A stretch of 64,000 nucleotides of DNA from Paraburkholderia aromaticivorans (GCF_012689525.1 NZ_CP051515.1:2790001-2854000), one strand, 5' to 3'. Numbered from the stretch's first letter, positions 33,666 to 42,663 are shown. The notes: generated by a model from the sequence alone, not told the origin. Numbers and translations are program-made.

Positions 33666-34694
33666 ATGTCTCTCGAAGGAACCCGCATCACCGTGCACGA
33701 CATGACGTTGCGCGACGGCATGCACCCCAAGCGCCATCAGATTTCACTGGAACAGATGCGCACCATCGCGCGCGGCCTCGACGCCGCCGGCGTGCCGCTG
33801 ATCGAAGTCACGCATGGCGATGGTCTTGGAGGCGCGTCGGTGAACTATGGTTTTCCGGCGCATACCGACGAGGCGTATCTGAGCGCCGTGCTCGCCGAAC
33901 TGAAGCAGGCGAAGGTGTCGGCGCTGTTGATTCCCGGCATCGGCACGGTGGATCATTTGCGCATGGCGCACGGGCTCGGCGTGCAGACGATTCGGGTGGC
34001 GACGCATTGCACTGAAGCGGACGTGTCTGAGCAGCATATTGGTCTTGCGCGCAAGCTGGAGATGGATACGGTTGGTTTTCTGATGATGGCGCATATGGCG
34101 CCGCCTGAGCAGCTTGTCGAGCAAGCGAGGCTGATGGAATCGTATGGCGCGAATTGTATTTATGTCACCGACTCCGCCGGTTATATGTTGCCTGACGATG
34201 TGACCGCGCGGATCGCTTGCGTGCGTGACGCGTTGAAGCCTGAGACCGAGCTGGGTTTTCATGGGCATCACAATCTGGCGATGGGCGTGGCGAATTCGAT
34301 TGCGGCTGTTGCAGCTGGCGCGAATCGGATTGATGCTGCTGCGGGTGGGCTTGGGGCTGGGGCTGGTAATACGCCGATGGAAGTTTTCGTTGCTGTTTGT
34401 GAGCGGATGGGGATTCAGACTGGCGTCGATGTGTTTTCGATTTCGGATGTGGCTGAGGATCTTGTGGTGCCTATTATGGATGCGCCTATTCGCATCGATA
34501 GGGATGCGCTGACGCTTGGGTATGCTGGGGTTTATTCGTCGTTTTTGTTGTTTGCTAAACGGGCTGAGGTTAAGTATGGGGTGGCCGCCAGGGATATTCT
34601 GGTTGAGCTTGGGAGGCAGCGGCTTGTTGGGGGGCAGGAGGATATGATCGAGGATACGGCTTTGAGTATTGTTAAGGGGCGGGTTGCTGCTTAG
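33666..34694 (+). CDS. hsaF: 4-hydroxy-2-oxohexanoate (4-hydroxy-2-oxovalerate) aldolase
   Basis: A 342-residue class II aldolase of the DmpG/MhpE/HsaF family. Features are [18 protein letters not shown] with catalytic Arg and metal Asp, the metal ligands in [16 protein letters not shown], and [20 protein letters not shown]. It cleaves 4-hydroxy-2-oxohexanoate to pyruvate and propanal, passing propanal to HsaG. Length is normal. Codon use changes sharply: the first third is GC-rich as usual, but toward the end third positions become almost all G or T (46 of the last 50 sense codons by my count). The protein is intact, so the shift is mutational, not decay, and is linked to the inverted repeat just downstream. 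Confidence 0.95.
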   Translation: MSLEGTRITVHDMTLRDGMHPKRHQISLEQMRTIARGLDAAGVPLIEVTHGDGLGGASVNYGFPAHTDEAYLSAVLAELKQAKVSALLIPGIGTVDHLRMAHGLGVQTIRVATHCTEADVSEQHIGLARKLEMDTVGFLMMAHMAPPEQLVEQARLMESYGANCIYVTDSAGYMLPDDVTARIACVRDALKPETELGFHGHHNLAMGVANSIAAVAAGANRIDAAAGGLGAGAGNTPMEVFVAVCERMGIQTGVDVFSISDVAEDLVVPIMDAPIRIDRDALTLGYAGVYSSFLLFAKRAEVKYGVAARDILVELGRQRLVGGQEDMIEDTALSIVKGRVAA

Positions 34695-34757
34695 TAGTTG
34701 GTGTTGCCTTCGCGGCGCTTTCTTCGTTGTTCTTTGTTCTTTGTTCTTTGCGGGTTG
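34695..34757 (+). other. T/G-rich spacer between hsaF and the inverted repeat
   Basis: This short stretch continues the G/T bias of the end of hsaF and includes a slipped heptamer array, TTCTTTG repeated around 34731-34750. The mirror-image position right of the inverted repeat (35543-35598) is A/C-rich with AAAAGACC repeats. No terminator or gene is seen here. Confidence 0.5.
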
Positions 34758-35542
34758 GCCTTTCCTTGCTTTGGTAGCGGTCTATTAGCGTTGCCCCTGT
34801 GCGGGGCGGCACCTACTTCTCTTTGCCGCCGCAAAGAGAAGTAGGCAAGAGAAAGCGGCTCACACCGCTAATTCTTAAGCGGGTCCCCCGCGCAGTCGCG
34901 GTAGTGGTGCATCTGGAATCGGTGTTCTCGCACATTCCCCGTTCGTGACAAAGCGCTCATTCTTCCGGCGGCGCTGCGCGCGCCGTGGCGGTCGTTCTGG
35001 GTGTGGCTGCGATTTCTGTACTCCGCTCGGTATCAATTTACCTGGCGCATTGCGTCGAGACTCGTTGGCGGGCCGTTCGTCATCTCACGGCCGAACGAAA
35101 CCACCTGTTACGCGCAGACCGGTCCGGCCAGCGCGTAGCGCGAAGTATGACGACTGTGCGGCCGCATCACAGTCTCGCCCATGATCCGGCGAAGATCGGG
35201 GACCGCAGAGACGCCGATGGGCCAAAACATACCACCCGCTCAAGGCCACCAAACGCACTGATATCAGGGGCCGAGACGCACTGAAACCGCCAACGGTTTC
35301 CTGAACGACCGCGACGGCGCGCACAGCGCCGCCGGAAGAATGACTGCTGTGTCACGAACGCGGAGTGTGCGAGAACACCGATTCCAGATGCACCACTACC
35401 GCGGCTGTGCGGGGGACCCGCTTAAGAATTAGCGGTGTGAGCCGCTTTCTCTTGCCTACTTCTCTTTGCGGCGGCAAAGAGAAGTAGGTGCCGCCCCGCA
35501 CAGGGGCGACGCTAATAGACCACTACGAATTCAAGGAAAGGC
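34758..35542. repeat. Large imperfect inverted repeat, about 240 bp per arm around a 306-bp core
   Basis: The left arm (34758-34997) and right arm (35304-35542) are reverse complements with scattered differences. Each arm holds a 15-base hairpin of CCTACTTCTCTTTGC and its complement with a four-base loop (left 34812-34845, right 35455-35488) and a GCCCC/GGGGC hairpin. The core (34998-35303) contains a GAAACCG/CGGTTTC hairpin (35283-35300) and no convincing gene. No transposase, target-site duplication or recognised insertion sequence ends are visible. Palindromes of this kind recur in Paraburkholderia genomes as far as I recall, so it is probably a dispersed repeat pair. Confidence 0.85.
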
Positions 35543-35598
35543 AAAAAGGCCAAAAGACCAAAAGACCAACACCAATCAACCGACAAACAGACAAAAAA

Positions 35599-36429
35599 AT
35601 GCTCAAATCGATAACCGTAACCACGCTGCTAATAGCATCAACACTCCCCGCCACAGCGCAGACCCCTTGGACAACAGACCACTACATCCCCTTAGAAAAA
35701 GTCCAAAACACCCGAGACCTATCAGGAATAGAAACCCGCGACAGCCGCCGCATCAACCCTTACCGCCTATACCGCAGCGGCAACCCATCTTCAGCCAGTC
35801 CAGCAGACATTGAAAAACTAAAATCACTACACCTGGACGTAATAGTAGACTTCCGCGCCGCAAGCGAAAAGAAACCGACAGAACAAAGCTTCGCAGAACA
35901 ATTCCCCTACCAGGCCGACCCAGTACTAGCCGGCAACCTGGCACCCGAATCCATCATCCCAATGCTAAAGCGCTCGACTCCCGCGCAAATGCATGACTTC
36001 ATGGTCTCGCTATACAAACAATTCCCAGAAAAATACCAACCCCAATTCACACGCTTCCTGAAACTAGCCGAAGACAACCGCACCATCCTCTACCACTGCA
36101 CCGCAGGCAAAGACCGCACCGGCTTCGCCACCGTCCTGCTGCTATCGGCGCTCGGCGTCGACCGCGCCACAACAATCGCCAACTATCTGGAATCGAACCA
36201 CTACAACGCCGCCGCCAACGCGCAAGCCACCACGCAATTAGAAAAGATCGGCGTCGCCCCCGACGTATTGGCACCGTTGCTCGCCGTCGATCCCAACTAC
36301 ATCGGCGCGGCCATGGAAGTCATCGATCAGCAATACGGCGGCATGCAGCACTACCTCGTCGACGTCCTGCACGTCAACGTCGACAAGATCCGCGCGAACT
36401 ATCTCAGTGCGACTGAGCAGCCTTCGTAA
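35599..36429 (+). CDS. Secreted tyrosine-protein phosphatase (Y_phosphatase3 family)
   Basis: A 276-residue protein with a signal peptide (MLKSITVTTLLIASTLPATA). The N-terminal NTRDLSGIETRDSRRINPYR, then YRSGNPS, and the CX5R active-site loop ILYHCTAGKDRTGFATVLLL (catalytic Cys and Arg) identify the family. Substrates include phosphotyrosine or phosphoinositides. The 5' third is strongly A/C-biased (42 of the first 50 codons end in A or C by my count). No Shine-Dalgarno sequence remains; the ATG follows an A-rich run. By about 36,120 codon use returns to normal. It is probably unrelated to steroid degradation. A longer upstream frame runs into the inverted repeat and is not credible. Confidence 0.88.
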   Translation: MLKSITVTTLLIASTLPATAQTPWTTDHYIPLEKVQNTRDLSGIETRDSRRINPYRLYRSGNPSSASPADIEKLKSLHLDVIVDFRAASEKKPTEQSFAEQFPYQADPVLAGNLAPESIIPMLKRSTPAQMHDFMVSLYKQFPEKYQPQFTRFLKLAEDNRTILYHCTAGKDRTGFATVLLLSALGVDRATTIANYLESNHYNAAANAQATTQLEKIGVAPDVLAPLLAVDPNYIGAAMEVIDQQYGGMQHYLVDVLHVNVDKIRANYLSATEQPS

Positions 36430-36447
36430 TCAATCAGGCCGCACCAT

Positions 36448-36472
36448 AAAAAAAGGCGGTGCATGCACCGCC
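36448..36472 (-). terminator. Intrinsic terminator of the kshA transcript
   Basis: On the minus strand a perfect 18-base palindrome (36455-36472, GGCGGTGCA and its complement) is followed by seven T (36448-36454). It begins 14 bases after the kshA stop codon. This is the clearest rho-independent terminator in the window and marks the end of the long minus-strand steroid operon or of a separate kshA unit. Confidence 0.85.
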
Positions 36473-36485
36473 CTCAAAACATCGA

Positions 36486-37562
36486 TCAGCCTTCGAATAC
36501 ATGCCGCAATGGCGGCGGCGTCCCGCCCTCGCGCACCTTGATCTCCACCACCTTCTTCGCCGTGCTCGAAGGACGCACATCCGCCGAGTCGAGATAAAAC
36601 TGCGAATACCAGTCGCGCATCTGATACAGCGGGCCATCGCCTTCACACAGCAAAGGATTGTCGATCCGCGTCTTGGTGTCCCAGATCGCAACGTCCTCAT
36701 AGAACGCGGCCTGCGCCTGCTTCGAATACGTGCGCGCAATCTCCATGTTCTGTTCCCCCGACAAACCGGGCACCTTCTTCACCATCACGCCGTAACGCAA
36801 CTCGAAGCTGTGCATGTCGATCGGCACGTGACAGTTCAGCAGGATCGAATGAATCGGATGCCCACCACTCTTACCGGTCATCTCGGTGATGTGATACGCG
36901 GGGCCGAAATACGTGGACAGCGCGATCAGTTCATCGTCACCGAGGCGCTCGCTTCGACCGACCAGCAATTGCGTCGCCTTATGCCCTTCGAACAGATTCG
37001 CGAAGTAATCGACCGGCGCGCCGTGCACGGTCGCGAAGTGCGCCATGTCGGAGATATTGTCGACCAGCTCGCGGCAGTTGGTGCCGATCACCATGCGGTC
37101 GATCACCCAATCCGACCACTCGTCGGAGAAGCAGGCGTCGATCTGCGGAATCGCCACTTCATCGCCCGGCGGGTTGCCTTCAGGGTCGTGCCAGATGAAC
37201 AGCAACTGGTTCTCCTCGCAGGTCTGCCAGGTGCCGATCTTCGCCTTCGGTGGAATCCGCTTGCAGTACGGAATCGACTGGCAGTTGCCGTCGCCGCCCC
37301 ACTGCCAGCCGTGAAACGGACAGACCAGCGTATCGCCATCGACACGGCCGGTGCTCAGATCGGCGCCCATATGCGGACAAAAGCCGTCGACCACATTGAC
37401 GCGGCCATGCGAGTCCATGAACGCGGCGAGACGCTGGCCGAAAATATTCAGCGTATGCGGCTGGCCGTCCTTGTATTCGCTTGCGAGACCGAGGCAATGC
37501 CAGCCGCGCGCATAGCGCTGCACGAGCGGTTGCGCCTCGATTTTGTAGGGACGTGCGGACAT
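36486..37562 (-). CDS. kshA: 3-ketosteroid 9alpha-hydroxylase, Rieske oxygenase component
   Basis: A 358-residue Rieske non-haem oxygenase. The [2Fe-2S] ligands are Cys62 and His64 (GFCPHMGADLS) and Cys81 and His84 (VCPFHGWQW). The mononuclear iron site is Asp172, His175, His180 (NISDMAHFATVHG) and Asp295 (IWDTK). These match KshA, which hydroxylates C9 of the 3-ketosteroid so that, with delta1-dehydrogenation by KstD, ring B opens. Its reductase partner KshB is encoded at 58009-59127. It lies 153 bases after the RND gene, far from kshB, and could have its own promoter. A strong terminator follows. Confidence 0.9.
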   Translation of the reverse strand: MSARPYKIEAQPLVQRYARGWHCLGLASEYKDGQPHTLNIFGQRLAAFMDSHGRVNVVDGFCPHMGADLSTGRVDGDTLVCPFHGWQWGGDGNCQSIPYCKRIPPKAKIGTWQTCEENQLLFIWHDPEGNPPGDEVAIPQIDACFSDEWSDWVIDRMVIGTNCRELVDNISDMAHFATVHGAPVDYFANLFEGHKATQLLVGRSERLGDDELIALSTYFGPAYHITEMTGKSGGHPIHSILLNCHVPIDMHSFELRYGVMVKKVPGLSGEQNMEIARTYSKQAQAAFYEDVAIWDTKTRIDNPLLCEGDGPLYQMRDWYSQFYLDSADVRPSSTAKKVVEIKVREGGTPPPLRHVFEG

Positions 37563-37715
37563 CTTTTATCTACTCCGATGGAAAACGCGGCGCTGCCAGC
37601 CCGCCGCCGTCATAGGTATGGTTGAAAAGCGCGCGGATTCACGCGCTCACGCCTGACGATAGACGCGGCTCACGGTTCGTTCATCGTCTCGACGGACTAG
37701 GTAGCTCAGCTAGCG

Positions 37716-40196
37716 CTAACGCGCGGAATTGCCATGTTCCAGCGTGGCCGCCTGCGCGGTTTTCGTGGACATGGCAACACCATGAGCGGGTGCGGACGGC
37801 GCAACCATCGCGCCGCCCGCACGCCGTTCCACGCGTTCGACACCGAGCCACGCCGCGAGCGCCGGCAGCAGAAACACCGCACCGAACAGGTTCACGAGGA
37901 ACATGAAGGCGAGCAGCACGCCCATATCCACCTGGAACTTCAGCGCGGAGAACGCCCACGTCCCCACGCCGATGAACATCGTCACCGCCGTGAACAAAGC
38001 CGCCGTGCCGCGCTGACGCATGGCGGCCGCGAACGCGTCGGGCAGGCTCGCGCCGCCGCGCAGCTCATGCTGCAAGCGTTCGTACAGATAGATGCCGTAA
38101 TCGACCCCGACACCGACGCCGAGCGTAATCACCGGCAAGGTCGCGACCTTCAGGCCGATGCCGAGCCACGCCATCACCGCATTGCACAGAATAGAAACCA
38201 CCGTCAGCGGCACGACGATGCACAACACCGCGCGCCACGAACGGAACGTCACGACGCACAGCAACGCAATCGCGCCGAAGATCGACAGCAGCATGGCAAC
38301 TTCGGCATCGCCGACCGCCTCGTTGGTCGCCGCCATCACGCCGACATTGCCGCCCGCGAGCCGGAACGCCACGTTCGGCGTGTGATCCTGCGCGGCAAGG
38401 CGTTTGATTTCATCGACGATATGCGCGATGGTCTTGCCCTCGTGATTCGCCGTGTAGATCAACACCTGGATCACCTGGCAGTTTGCGGTGTTCATACCGT
38501 TGTCGGGATCGAAGGCGTTGGCGCCCTGCGTGAGACCATCGCTGGAACGCGGCAGCGCGCCCCAGCGCGGATTGCCTTCGTTGAACGCGGCAATCGAAAT
38601 CTTCGCGAGCGACGGCACGCTCACCACCGATTGCACGCCCGCCACGCCGCGCATCTCCATTTCGAAGCGTTCGATCGCGCTCATCACTGGATAGTGCAGA
38701 CAGGCGTCGTCGAAACCGGTGGTCTCGACGATCACCGAGAGTGCATCGACGCCGATGTTGTACTCGCTCGTGATGCGCGCGTTGTCGAGGTTATAGAGCG
38801 AGGCGGCGCGCAACTCCGGCGCGCCGGAACCGATATCGCCAATCTGCAGATCGCGCGACGCCTTCGCGCCGAACGCAAGCAACAACAACGCGACCGCAAA
38901 CACGCCGAGCGCCGGCGCGGGCCGCGCGAACACGGCAAAGCGCGTCCACAACCGGCTGCCGCCCGCCGCCGCGCGGCGCTGCGCGCGCGCCAGCGTGGCC
39001 GTTTCGAGCCGCGTATACGACAGCAGAATCGGCAGAAACACCTTGTTCGTGACGATCATCAGCAGCACGCCGAGACACGCCGTGACGCCCAGCTCACGCA
39101 CGATCTCGATCTGGATGCGCATGATCACCATGAAGCCCAGCGCATTCGTCAGCAGGGCCACGGTGCCCGGCACGAACAGCTTGCGGAACGCGTCGCGAGC
39201 GGCGTCGACGGAAGACATGCCGGCCACTAGCGCCTGTTTCCACGCATTCGTCATCTGCACCGCGTGCGAGACGCCGATCGAGAAGATCAGGAACGGTACG
39301 AGTATCGACATCGGATCGATGCCGAGCCCGAGAATCGGCAGCGCGCCGAGCAGCCACACCACCGGCAGCAACGCAACGAAGAGCGCGAGCGCGGTGGTTT
39401 TCGCCGACCGCGTGTAGAGCAGCAGCAACGCCGCAGTGATCAGAAACGCCAGCGCGAAGAAGCCGATCACGCCGCTAATGCCTGCCTCCACATCGCCGAC
39501 GAGTTTCGCGAAGCCGATGATGTCGACCTCGACATCCTGATTTGAATATCGCGCGCGAATCTCTTCAAGCTGCCGCGCTACCGCGCTGTAGTCCAGATGC
39601 TTGCCGGTCGCCGGATCGGTCTCGCGCAACTCCGCGCGGATCAGCGCGGAGTGCAGATCGTTGCCGACCAGCCGGCCGATTTGCCCGGAGCGCGCGACGT
39701 TTCGGCGCACCGTGGCGAGATCGGTGGGATTCGCGCTGCTGAACTGGCCGGGCACGACCACGTCGCCGCGAAAACCGGCTTCGGTCACTTCGGTATAGCG
39801 CACGTTCGGCGTGAACAGCGAGAACACACGCGAGCGATTCACGCCGGGGATGAAGAACACGTCGTCGGTGGCGTGGCGCAGATCATCCATGAACGCCTGG
39901 TTGTAGATGTCGCCGTGACCTTTCCAGCGCAGGCTCACGAGTATCGTGTTCGCACCCGGAAAGGCGCTCGCGTAGCGATTGAACACCTGCATGTACGGAT
40001 GCTGCATCGGGATCATCTTGTTGAACCCGGGGTCGAGCCGCAAGCGCGTCGCGGAGCAACCCAGCGCGACCGTCAGCGCGAGACAGAGCGTGAGCAGGAT
40101 GCGCCGGTGACGCATGATGGCGTCGGCACAACGCTCGACAAAGCGTGACAAACGCGACGACGAGTGGGACGAAGAAGGATGCGACGGAGCGTTCAT
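37716..40196 (-). CDS. RND superfamily (MMPL/HpnN-like) transporter
   Basis: An 826-residue inner-membrane protein. One N-terminal segment (ILLTLCLALTVALGCSATRL) is followed by a large periplasmic loop and a block of five or six helices (FALAFLITAALLLLYTRSAK onward); the same arrangement repeats in the second half (LLSIFGAIALLCVVTFRSWR). Acidic and GX3D-like elements (GIDPMSILVPFLIFSIGVSH) fit MMPL-type RND permeases of hydrophobic compounds. It lies between the YCF48-like and kshA genes. RND/MMPL proteins accompany DUF1302/DUF1329 genes in several degraders; movement of steroid or membrane lipid is plausible. ATG 40196 is used; an in-frame GTG at 40208 is an alternative. Confidence 0.88.
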   Translation of the reverse strand: MNAPSHPSSSHSSSRLSRFVERCADAIMRHRRILLTLCLALTVALGCSATRLRLDPGFNKMIPMQHPYMQVFNRYASAFPGANTILVSLRWKGHGDIYNQAFMDDLRHATDDVFFIPGVNRSRVFSLFTPNVRYTEVTEAGFRGDVVVPGQFSSANPTDLATVRRNVARSGQIGRLVGNDLHSALIRAELRETDPATGKHLDYSAVARQLEEIRARYSNQDVEVDIIGFAKLVGDVEAGISGVIGFFALAFLITAALLLLYTRSAKTTALALFVALLPVVWLLGALPILGLGIDPMSILVPFLIFSIGVSHAVQMTNAWKQALVAGMSSVDAARDAFRKLFVPGTVALLTNALGFMVIMRIQIEIVRELGVTACLGVLLMIVTNKVFLPILLSYTRLETATLARAQRRAAAGGSRLWTRFAVFARPAPALGVFAVALLLLAFGAKASRDLQIGDIGSGAPELRAASLYNLDNARITSEYNIGVDALSVIVETTGFDDACLHYPVMSAIERFEMEMRGVAGVQSVVSVPSLAKISIAAFNEGNPRWGALPRSSDGLTQGANAFDPDNGMNTANCQVIQVLIYTANHEGKTIAHIVDEIKRLAAQDHTPNVAFRLAGGNVGVMAATNEAVGDAEVAMLLSIFGAIALLCVVTFRSWRAVLCIVVPLTVVSILCNAVMAWLGIGLKVATLPVITLGVGVGVDYGIYLYERLQHELRGGASLPDAFAAAMRQRGTAALFTAVTMFIGVGTWAFSALKFQVDMGVLLAFMFLVNLFGAVFLLPALAAWLGVERVERRAGGAMVAPSAPAHGVAMSTKTAQAATLEHGNSAR

Positions 40197-40305
40197 GATG
40201 CGTCTCACGGCAGGACTACGGAAAGCCCGCGCACGCGGCTGACGAACGGCCAGCGAGCGCGCGGCAAAAGATCGGCGAACGATGAGGAGAGGTTCGAGCC
40301 GTGGA

Positions 40306-41304
40306 TCAGGACGACGGCGCGCCGTTTGCGGCCTGAACGGCTCGCGGCGGCGCAGTCACGGGCAACAGCGCGACGCCCGCTTCACCGCCGAGCGCCAGCT
40401 CGCCATGTCCGGCATCGACCACCGCGGCGAGGCTCTGCACGCCGCCGACCTTGCGCACCGTATAAGTCAAACCGCCATCACGCGAGGTGACGATCGCGCC
40501 GCCCTGGCCCACCAGCACCAGTTCGCCGTCGGCGAGTTGCACCGCGCCGAAGTACGAAGTGCCGACGCGGCTGTCCACATGCGTCCACGTCTCGCCCTGA
40601 TCGATGCTGCGCAGCACGTTGCCGCGCATGCCGTACGCGAGCCAGTCGCCGTCGGCCAGTTTCAGCACGCCGAACAGCGAACCCTGATACGGCACGGGAC
40701 GCTTCTCCCATGTCGCGCCGTAATCGGTGGAGCGCAGCAGCGTGCCGGTTTCGCCGGCGATCATCACAAGGCCGCCGGCGTCGCCGGCAATCACGTTCAG
40801 GTGACGGTCGTCGGCGGGCGTCTTCTGCTGGGTCCAGGTCGCGCCGGCATCGTGCGAGACGAACAACTGGCCGAAGCTGCCGGTCACGAATACGAGGCCG
40901 TCCGCATTGCCCCACACCGACAGCAGCGGGTCCGAATGTTTGTGGTCGAAGCGCACCTCGCTCCAGTGCGCGCCGCCGTCGACGGTGCGCACGATCCAGC
41001 CGTCGTGGCCGACCGCGATGCCGATGCGCGGCGAGATGAAGAACACCTGCGTGAGCGCCGAGGCTTCATTGGGTGTTACCGCGGCTTGCCGCCAAGATGC
41101 GCCCGCATCGCCGCTCAGCAGGATCACGCCGCGCTCGCCCACCGCGACGAGTCCCGTGCCCGCTTTGGCGAGTCCATTGATCTGCAGATGATTGGCTTCG
41201 ATGGCCGTGGCCGCGAACGCCGGCACGGGCCGTGGCGAAAACGCGAACAACGCCGCGCCCAGCACGGCCACCGAGAGCAGTAAACCAGGTAGTGTCGATT
41301 TCAT
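40306..41304 (-). CDS. YCF48-like (HCF136/photosynthesis system II assembly factor type) beta-propeller protein
   Basis: A 332-residue exported protein: signal peptide (LPGLLLSVAVLGAALFAFSP) followed by seven or so beta-propeller blades with BNR/Asp-box-like repeats such as LLSGDAGASWRQA, VRTVDGGAHWSEV, FVSHDAGATWTQQ, LRSTDYGATWEKR and LRSIDQGETWTHV. Proteins of this fold in heterotrophs often sit beside RND/MMPL and DUF1329 genes and are thought to act as periplasmic partners of the RND protein. The ribosome-binding site AGGAGACA lies just after two tandem copies of a conserved hairpin. Function in steroid handling is inferred from context. Confidence 0.87.
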   Translation of the reverse strand: MKSTLPGLLLSVAVLGAALFAFSPRPVPAFAATAIEANHLQINGLAKAGTGLVAVGERGVILLSGDAGASWRQAAVTPNEASALTQVFFISPRIGIAVGHDGWIVRTVDGGAHWSEVRFDHKHSDPLLSVWGNADGLVFVTGSFGQLFVSHDAGATWTQQKTPADDRHLNVIAGDAGGLVMIAGETGTLLRSTDYGATWEKRPVPYQGSLFGVLKLADGDWLAYGMRGNVLRSIDQGETWTHVDSRVGTSYFGAVQLADGELVLVGQGGAIVTSRDGGLTYTVRKVGGVQSLAAVVDAGHGELALGGEAGVALLPVTAPPRAVQAANGAPSS

Positions 41305-41319
41305 ACTTTGTCTCCTGTC

Positions 41320-41403
41320 GACCAGAGTTGGCGCTTTAGCGCCTTACTCTGGTCCCATGCAAAGCTGTCGACCAGAGTTGGCGCTTTAGCGCTTACTCTG
41401 GTC
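41320..41403 (-). promoter_or_regulatory. Two tandem leader hairpins upstream of the YCF48-like gene (copies 2 and 3)
   Basis: Hairpin A (41320-41354) and hairpin B (41370-41403) repeat with a 50-base period. Each has outer arms GACCAGAGT and ACTCTGGTC and inner arms GGCGC and GCGCC or GCGC around TTTA. They are followed (minus strand) by GACAGGAGACA, the ribosome-binding site. Each is preceded by GCTTTGC and a four-codon frame ATG GGA CCA GAG TAA. They match copy 1 at 27598-27631, with compensated stem changes. They lie between the fadA6 stop and the YCF48-like start, so they could tune expression of the distal genes or act as a processing site. Confidence 0.7.
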
Positions 41404-41426
41404 CCATGCAAAGCTCCGACCGCGAT

Positions 41427-42632
41427 CTATGCCGCTGTTTCGAAGAGTGCCGCCGCGCCCATGCCGCCGCCGATGCACATGGTCACGACCACATAGCGCA
41501 CGCCACGCCGCCGCGCTTCGAGCAGTCCGTGCAGAGTCATGCGCGTGCCCGACATGCCAAACGGATGGCCTACTGCAATCGCGCCGCCGTTCACGTTCAG
41601 TCGCTCGGAAGGAATGCGCAGTTGATCGCGGCAGTAGATCACCTGGCACGCGAACGCCTCGTTCATCTCCCACAGGCCGATGTCGTTCACCGTCAGCCGA
41701 TGCCGCGCCAACAGCTTCGGCACCGCGAGCGCCGGGCCGATGCCCATTTCGTCGGCGTCGCAGCCGGCCACCGCCATGCCGCGATAGATACCGAGTGGCG
41801 CGAGGCCGCGTTGTTTCGCTTCCGCCGCGCTCATCATCACCACGGCTGCCGCGCCATCGGACAATTGCGACGCGTTGCCCGCCGTGATGAACTCGCCCTG
41901 CGCGACCGCTTCGCCGCCGCTCCACACCGGCTTCAGCGCAGCCAGGCTCTCCGCCGTGGTGTCGGCGCGATTGCATTCGTCGCGTGTGGCGCGCACGGTT
42001 TCGCTACCCGTCTGCTTGCCTTCCTTGTCGAACAGCGCGCGCTGCACTTCCAGCGGCACGATTTCTTCGTCGAAGCGACCCTCGGCCTGCGCCGCTGCCG
42101 TGCGCTGCTGGCTTGTCAACGCGTACTCATCCTGAGCCTCGCGTGAAATTTGATAGCGGCGCGCCACGATCTCCGCCGTTTCGATCATCGCCATATACGC
42201 GGCGGGCTGATTCGCCAGCACGGCGTTCGAGCGCGCCCGATAAGCGTTCTTGTGTTTGTTCTGCGTCAGCGTGATCGATTCGACGCCGCCCGCGATCACG
42301 ATCCGTGCATCGCCGCACAAGATGTTCTGCGCGGCGGTCGCGATCGTCATCAGGCCCGACGAGCACATGCGGTCCATCGCCATGCCCGGCACCGAAGCGG
42401 GCAACCCCGCCGCGGCGGCCGAGAGCCGGCCGATGTTGTAGCCCTGGGTGCCCTGCTGTGCGGCGCAGCCCATCAGCACGTCGTCGATCTCGGCGCCTTC
42501 CAGTTGCGCGCGTTCCAGCGCCGCCCGCACTACGTGGCCGCCTAACGCGGGTGCTTCGGTATCGTTGAACACGCCGCGATACGCTTTGCCGATCGGTGTG
42601 CGTGCAACCGACACGATGACCGCTTCGTTCAT
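41427..42632 (-). CDS. fadA6: Thiolase FadA6-like (steroid C/D-ring degradation)
   Basis: A 401-residue thiolase. The nucleophile is Cys90 ([11 protein letters not shown]), the histidine motif is [11 protein letters not shown], and the second cysteine lies in [15 protein letters not shown], an ending typical of FadA6. FadA6 carries out a late thiolytic step after IpdAB opens the last ring. GAGGAA precedes the ATG. It follows the MaoC hydratase gene by 31 bases and lies with ipdF and the ipdE pair, as in actinobacterial KstR2-type gene sets. Identity with FadA6 rests on motif resemblance and context. Confidence 0.88.
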   Translation of the reverse strand: MNEAVIVSVARTPIGKAYRGVFNDTEAPALGGHVVRAALERAQLEGAEIDDVLMGCAAQQGTQGYNIGRLSAAAAGLPASVPGMAMDRMCSSGLMTIATAAQNILCGDARIVIAGGVESITLTQNKHKNAYRARSNAVLANQPAAYMAMIETAEIVARRYQISREAQDEYALTSQQRTAAAQAEGRFDEEIVPLEVQRALFDKEGKQTGSETVRATRDECNRADTTAESLAALKPVWSGGEAVAQGEFITAGNASQLSDGAAAVVMMSAAEAKQRGLAPLGIYRGMAVAGCDADEMGIGPALAVPKLLARHRLTVNDIGLWEMNEAFACQVIYCRDQLRIPSERLNVNGGAIAVGHPFGMSGTRMTLHGLLEARRRGVRYVVVTMCIGGGMGAAALFETAA

Positions 42633-42663
42633 GAGCTCTTTCCTCTACGGGTTTTAATGCTTT

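Noticed and set aside
33666..34694. Horizontal transfer of the end of hsaF as the cause of unusual codons
   Set aside because: The bias grows gradually within one intact gene and is mirrored across the repeat in an unrelated gene; a recombination boundary would be abrupt and one-sided.
34985..35284. A 99-codon open frame inside the core of the inverted repeat
   Set aside because: No ribosome-binding site, no recognisable motif, unlikely composition, and it overlaps the palindromic element; treated as non-coding.
34758..35542. A composite or decayed insertion sequence
   Set aside because: No transposase fragment, no flanking target-site duplication and no known terminal motif can be seen.
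33830..36150. Diversity-generating retroelement as the cause of the biased codons
   Set aside because: No reverse transcriptase or template/variable repeat pair is present, and the bias is two-sided and involves both A-to-G and C-to-T on one strand instead of adenine-only change.
37734..39230. Long open frame of 498 codons opposite the RND transporter gene
   Set aside because: Arginine- and histidine-rich shadow frame caused by high-GC codon use on the true coding strand; no motifs or start signal.
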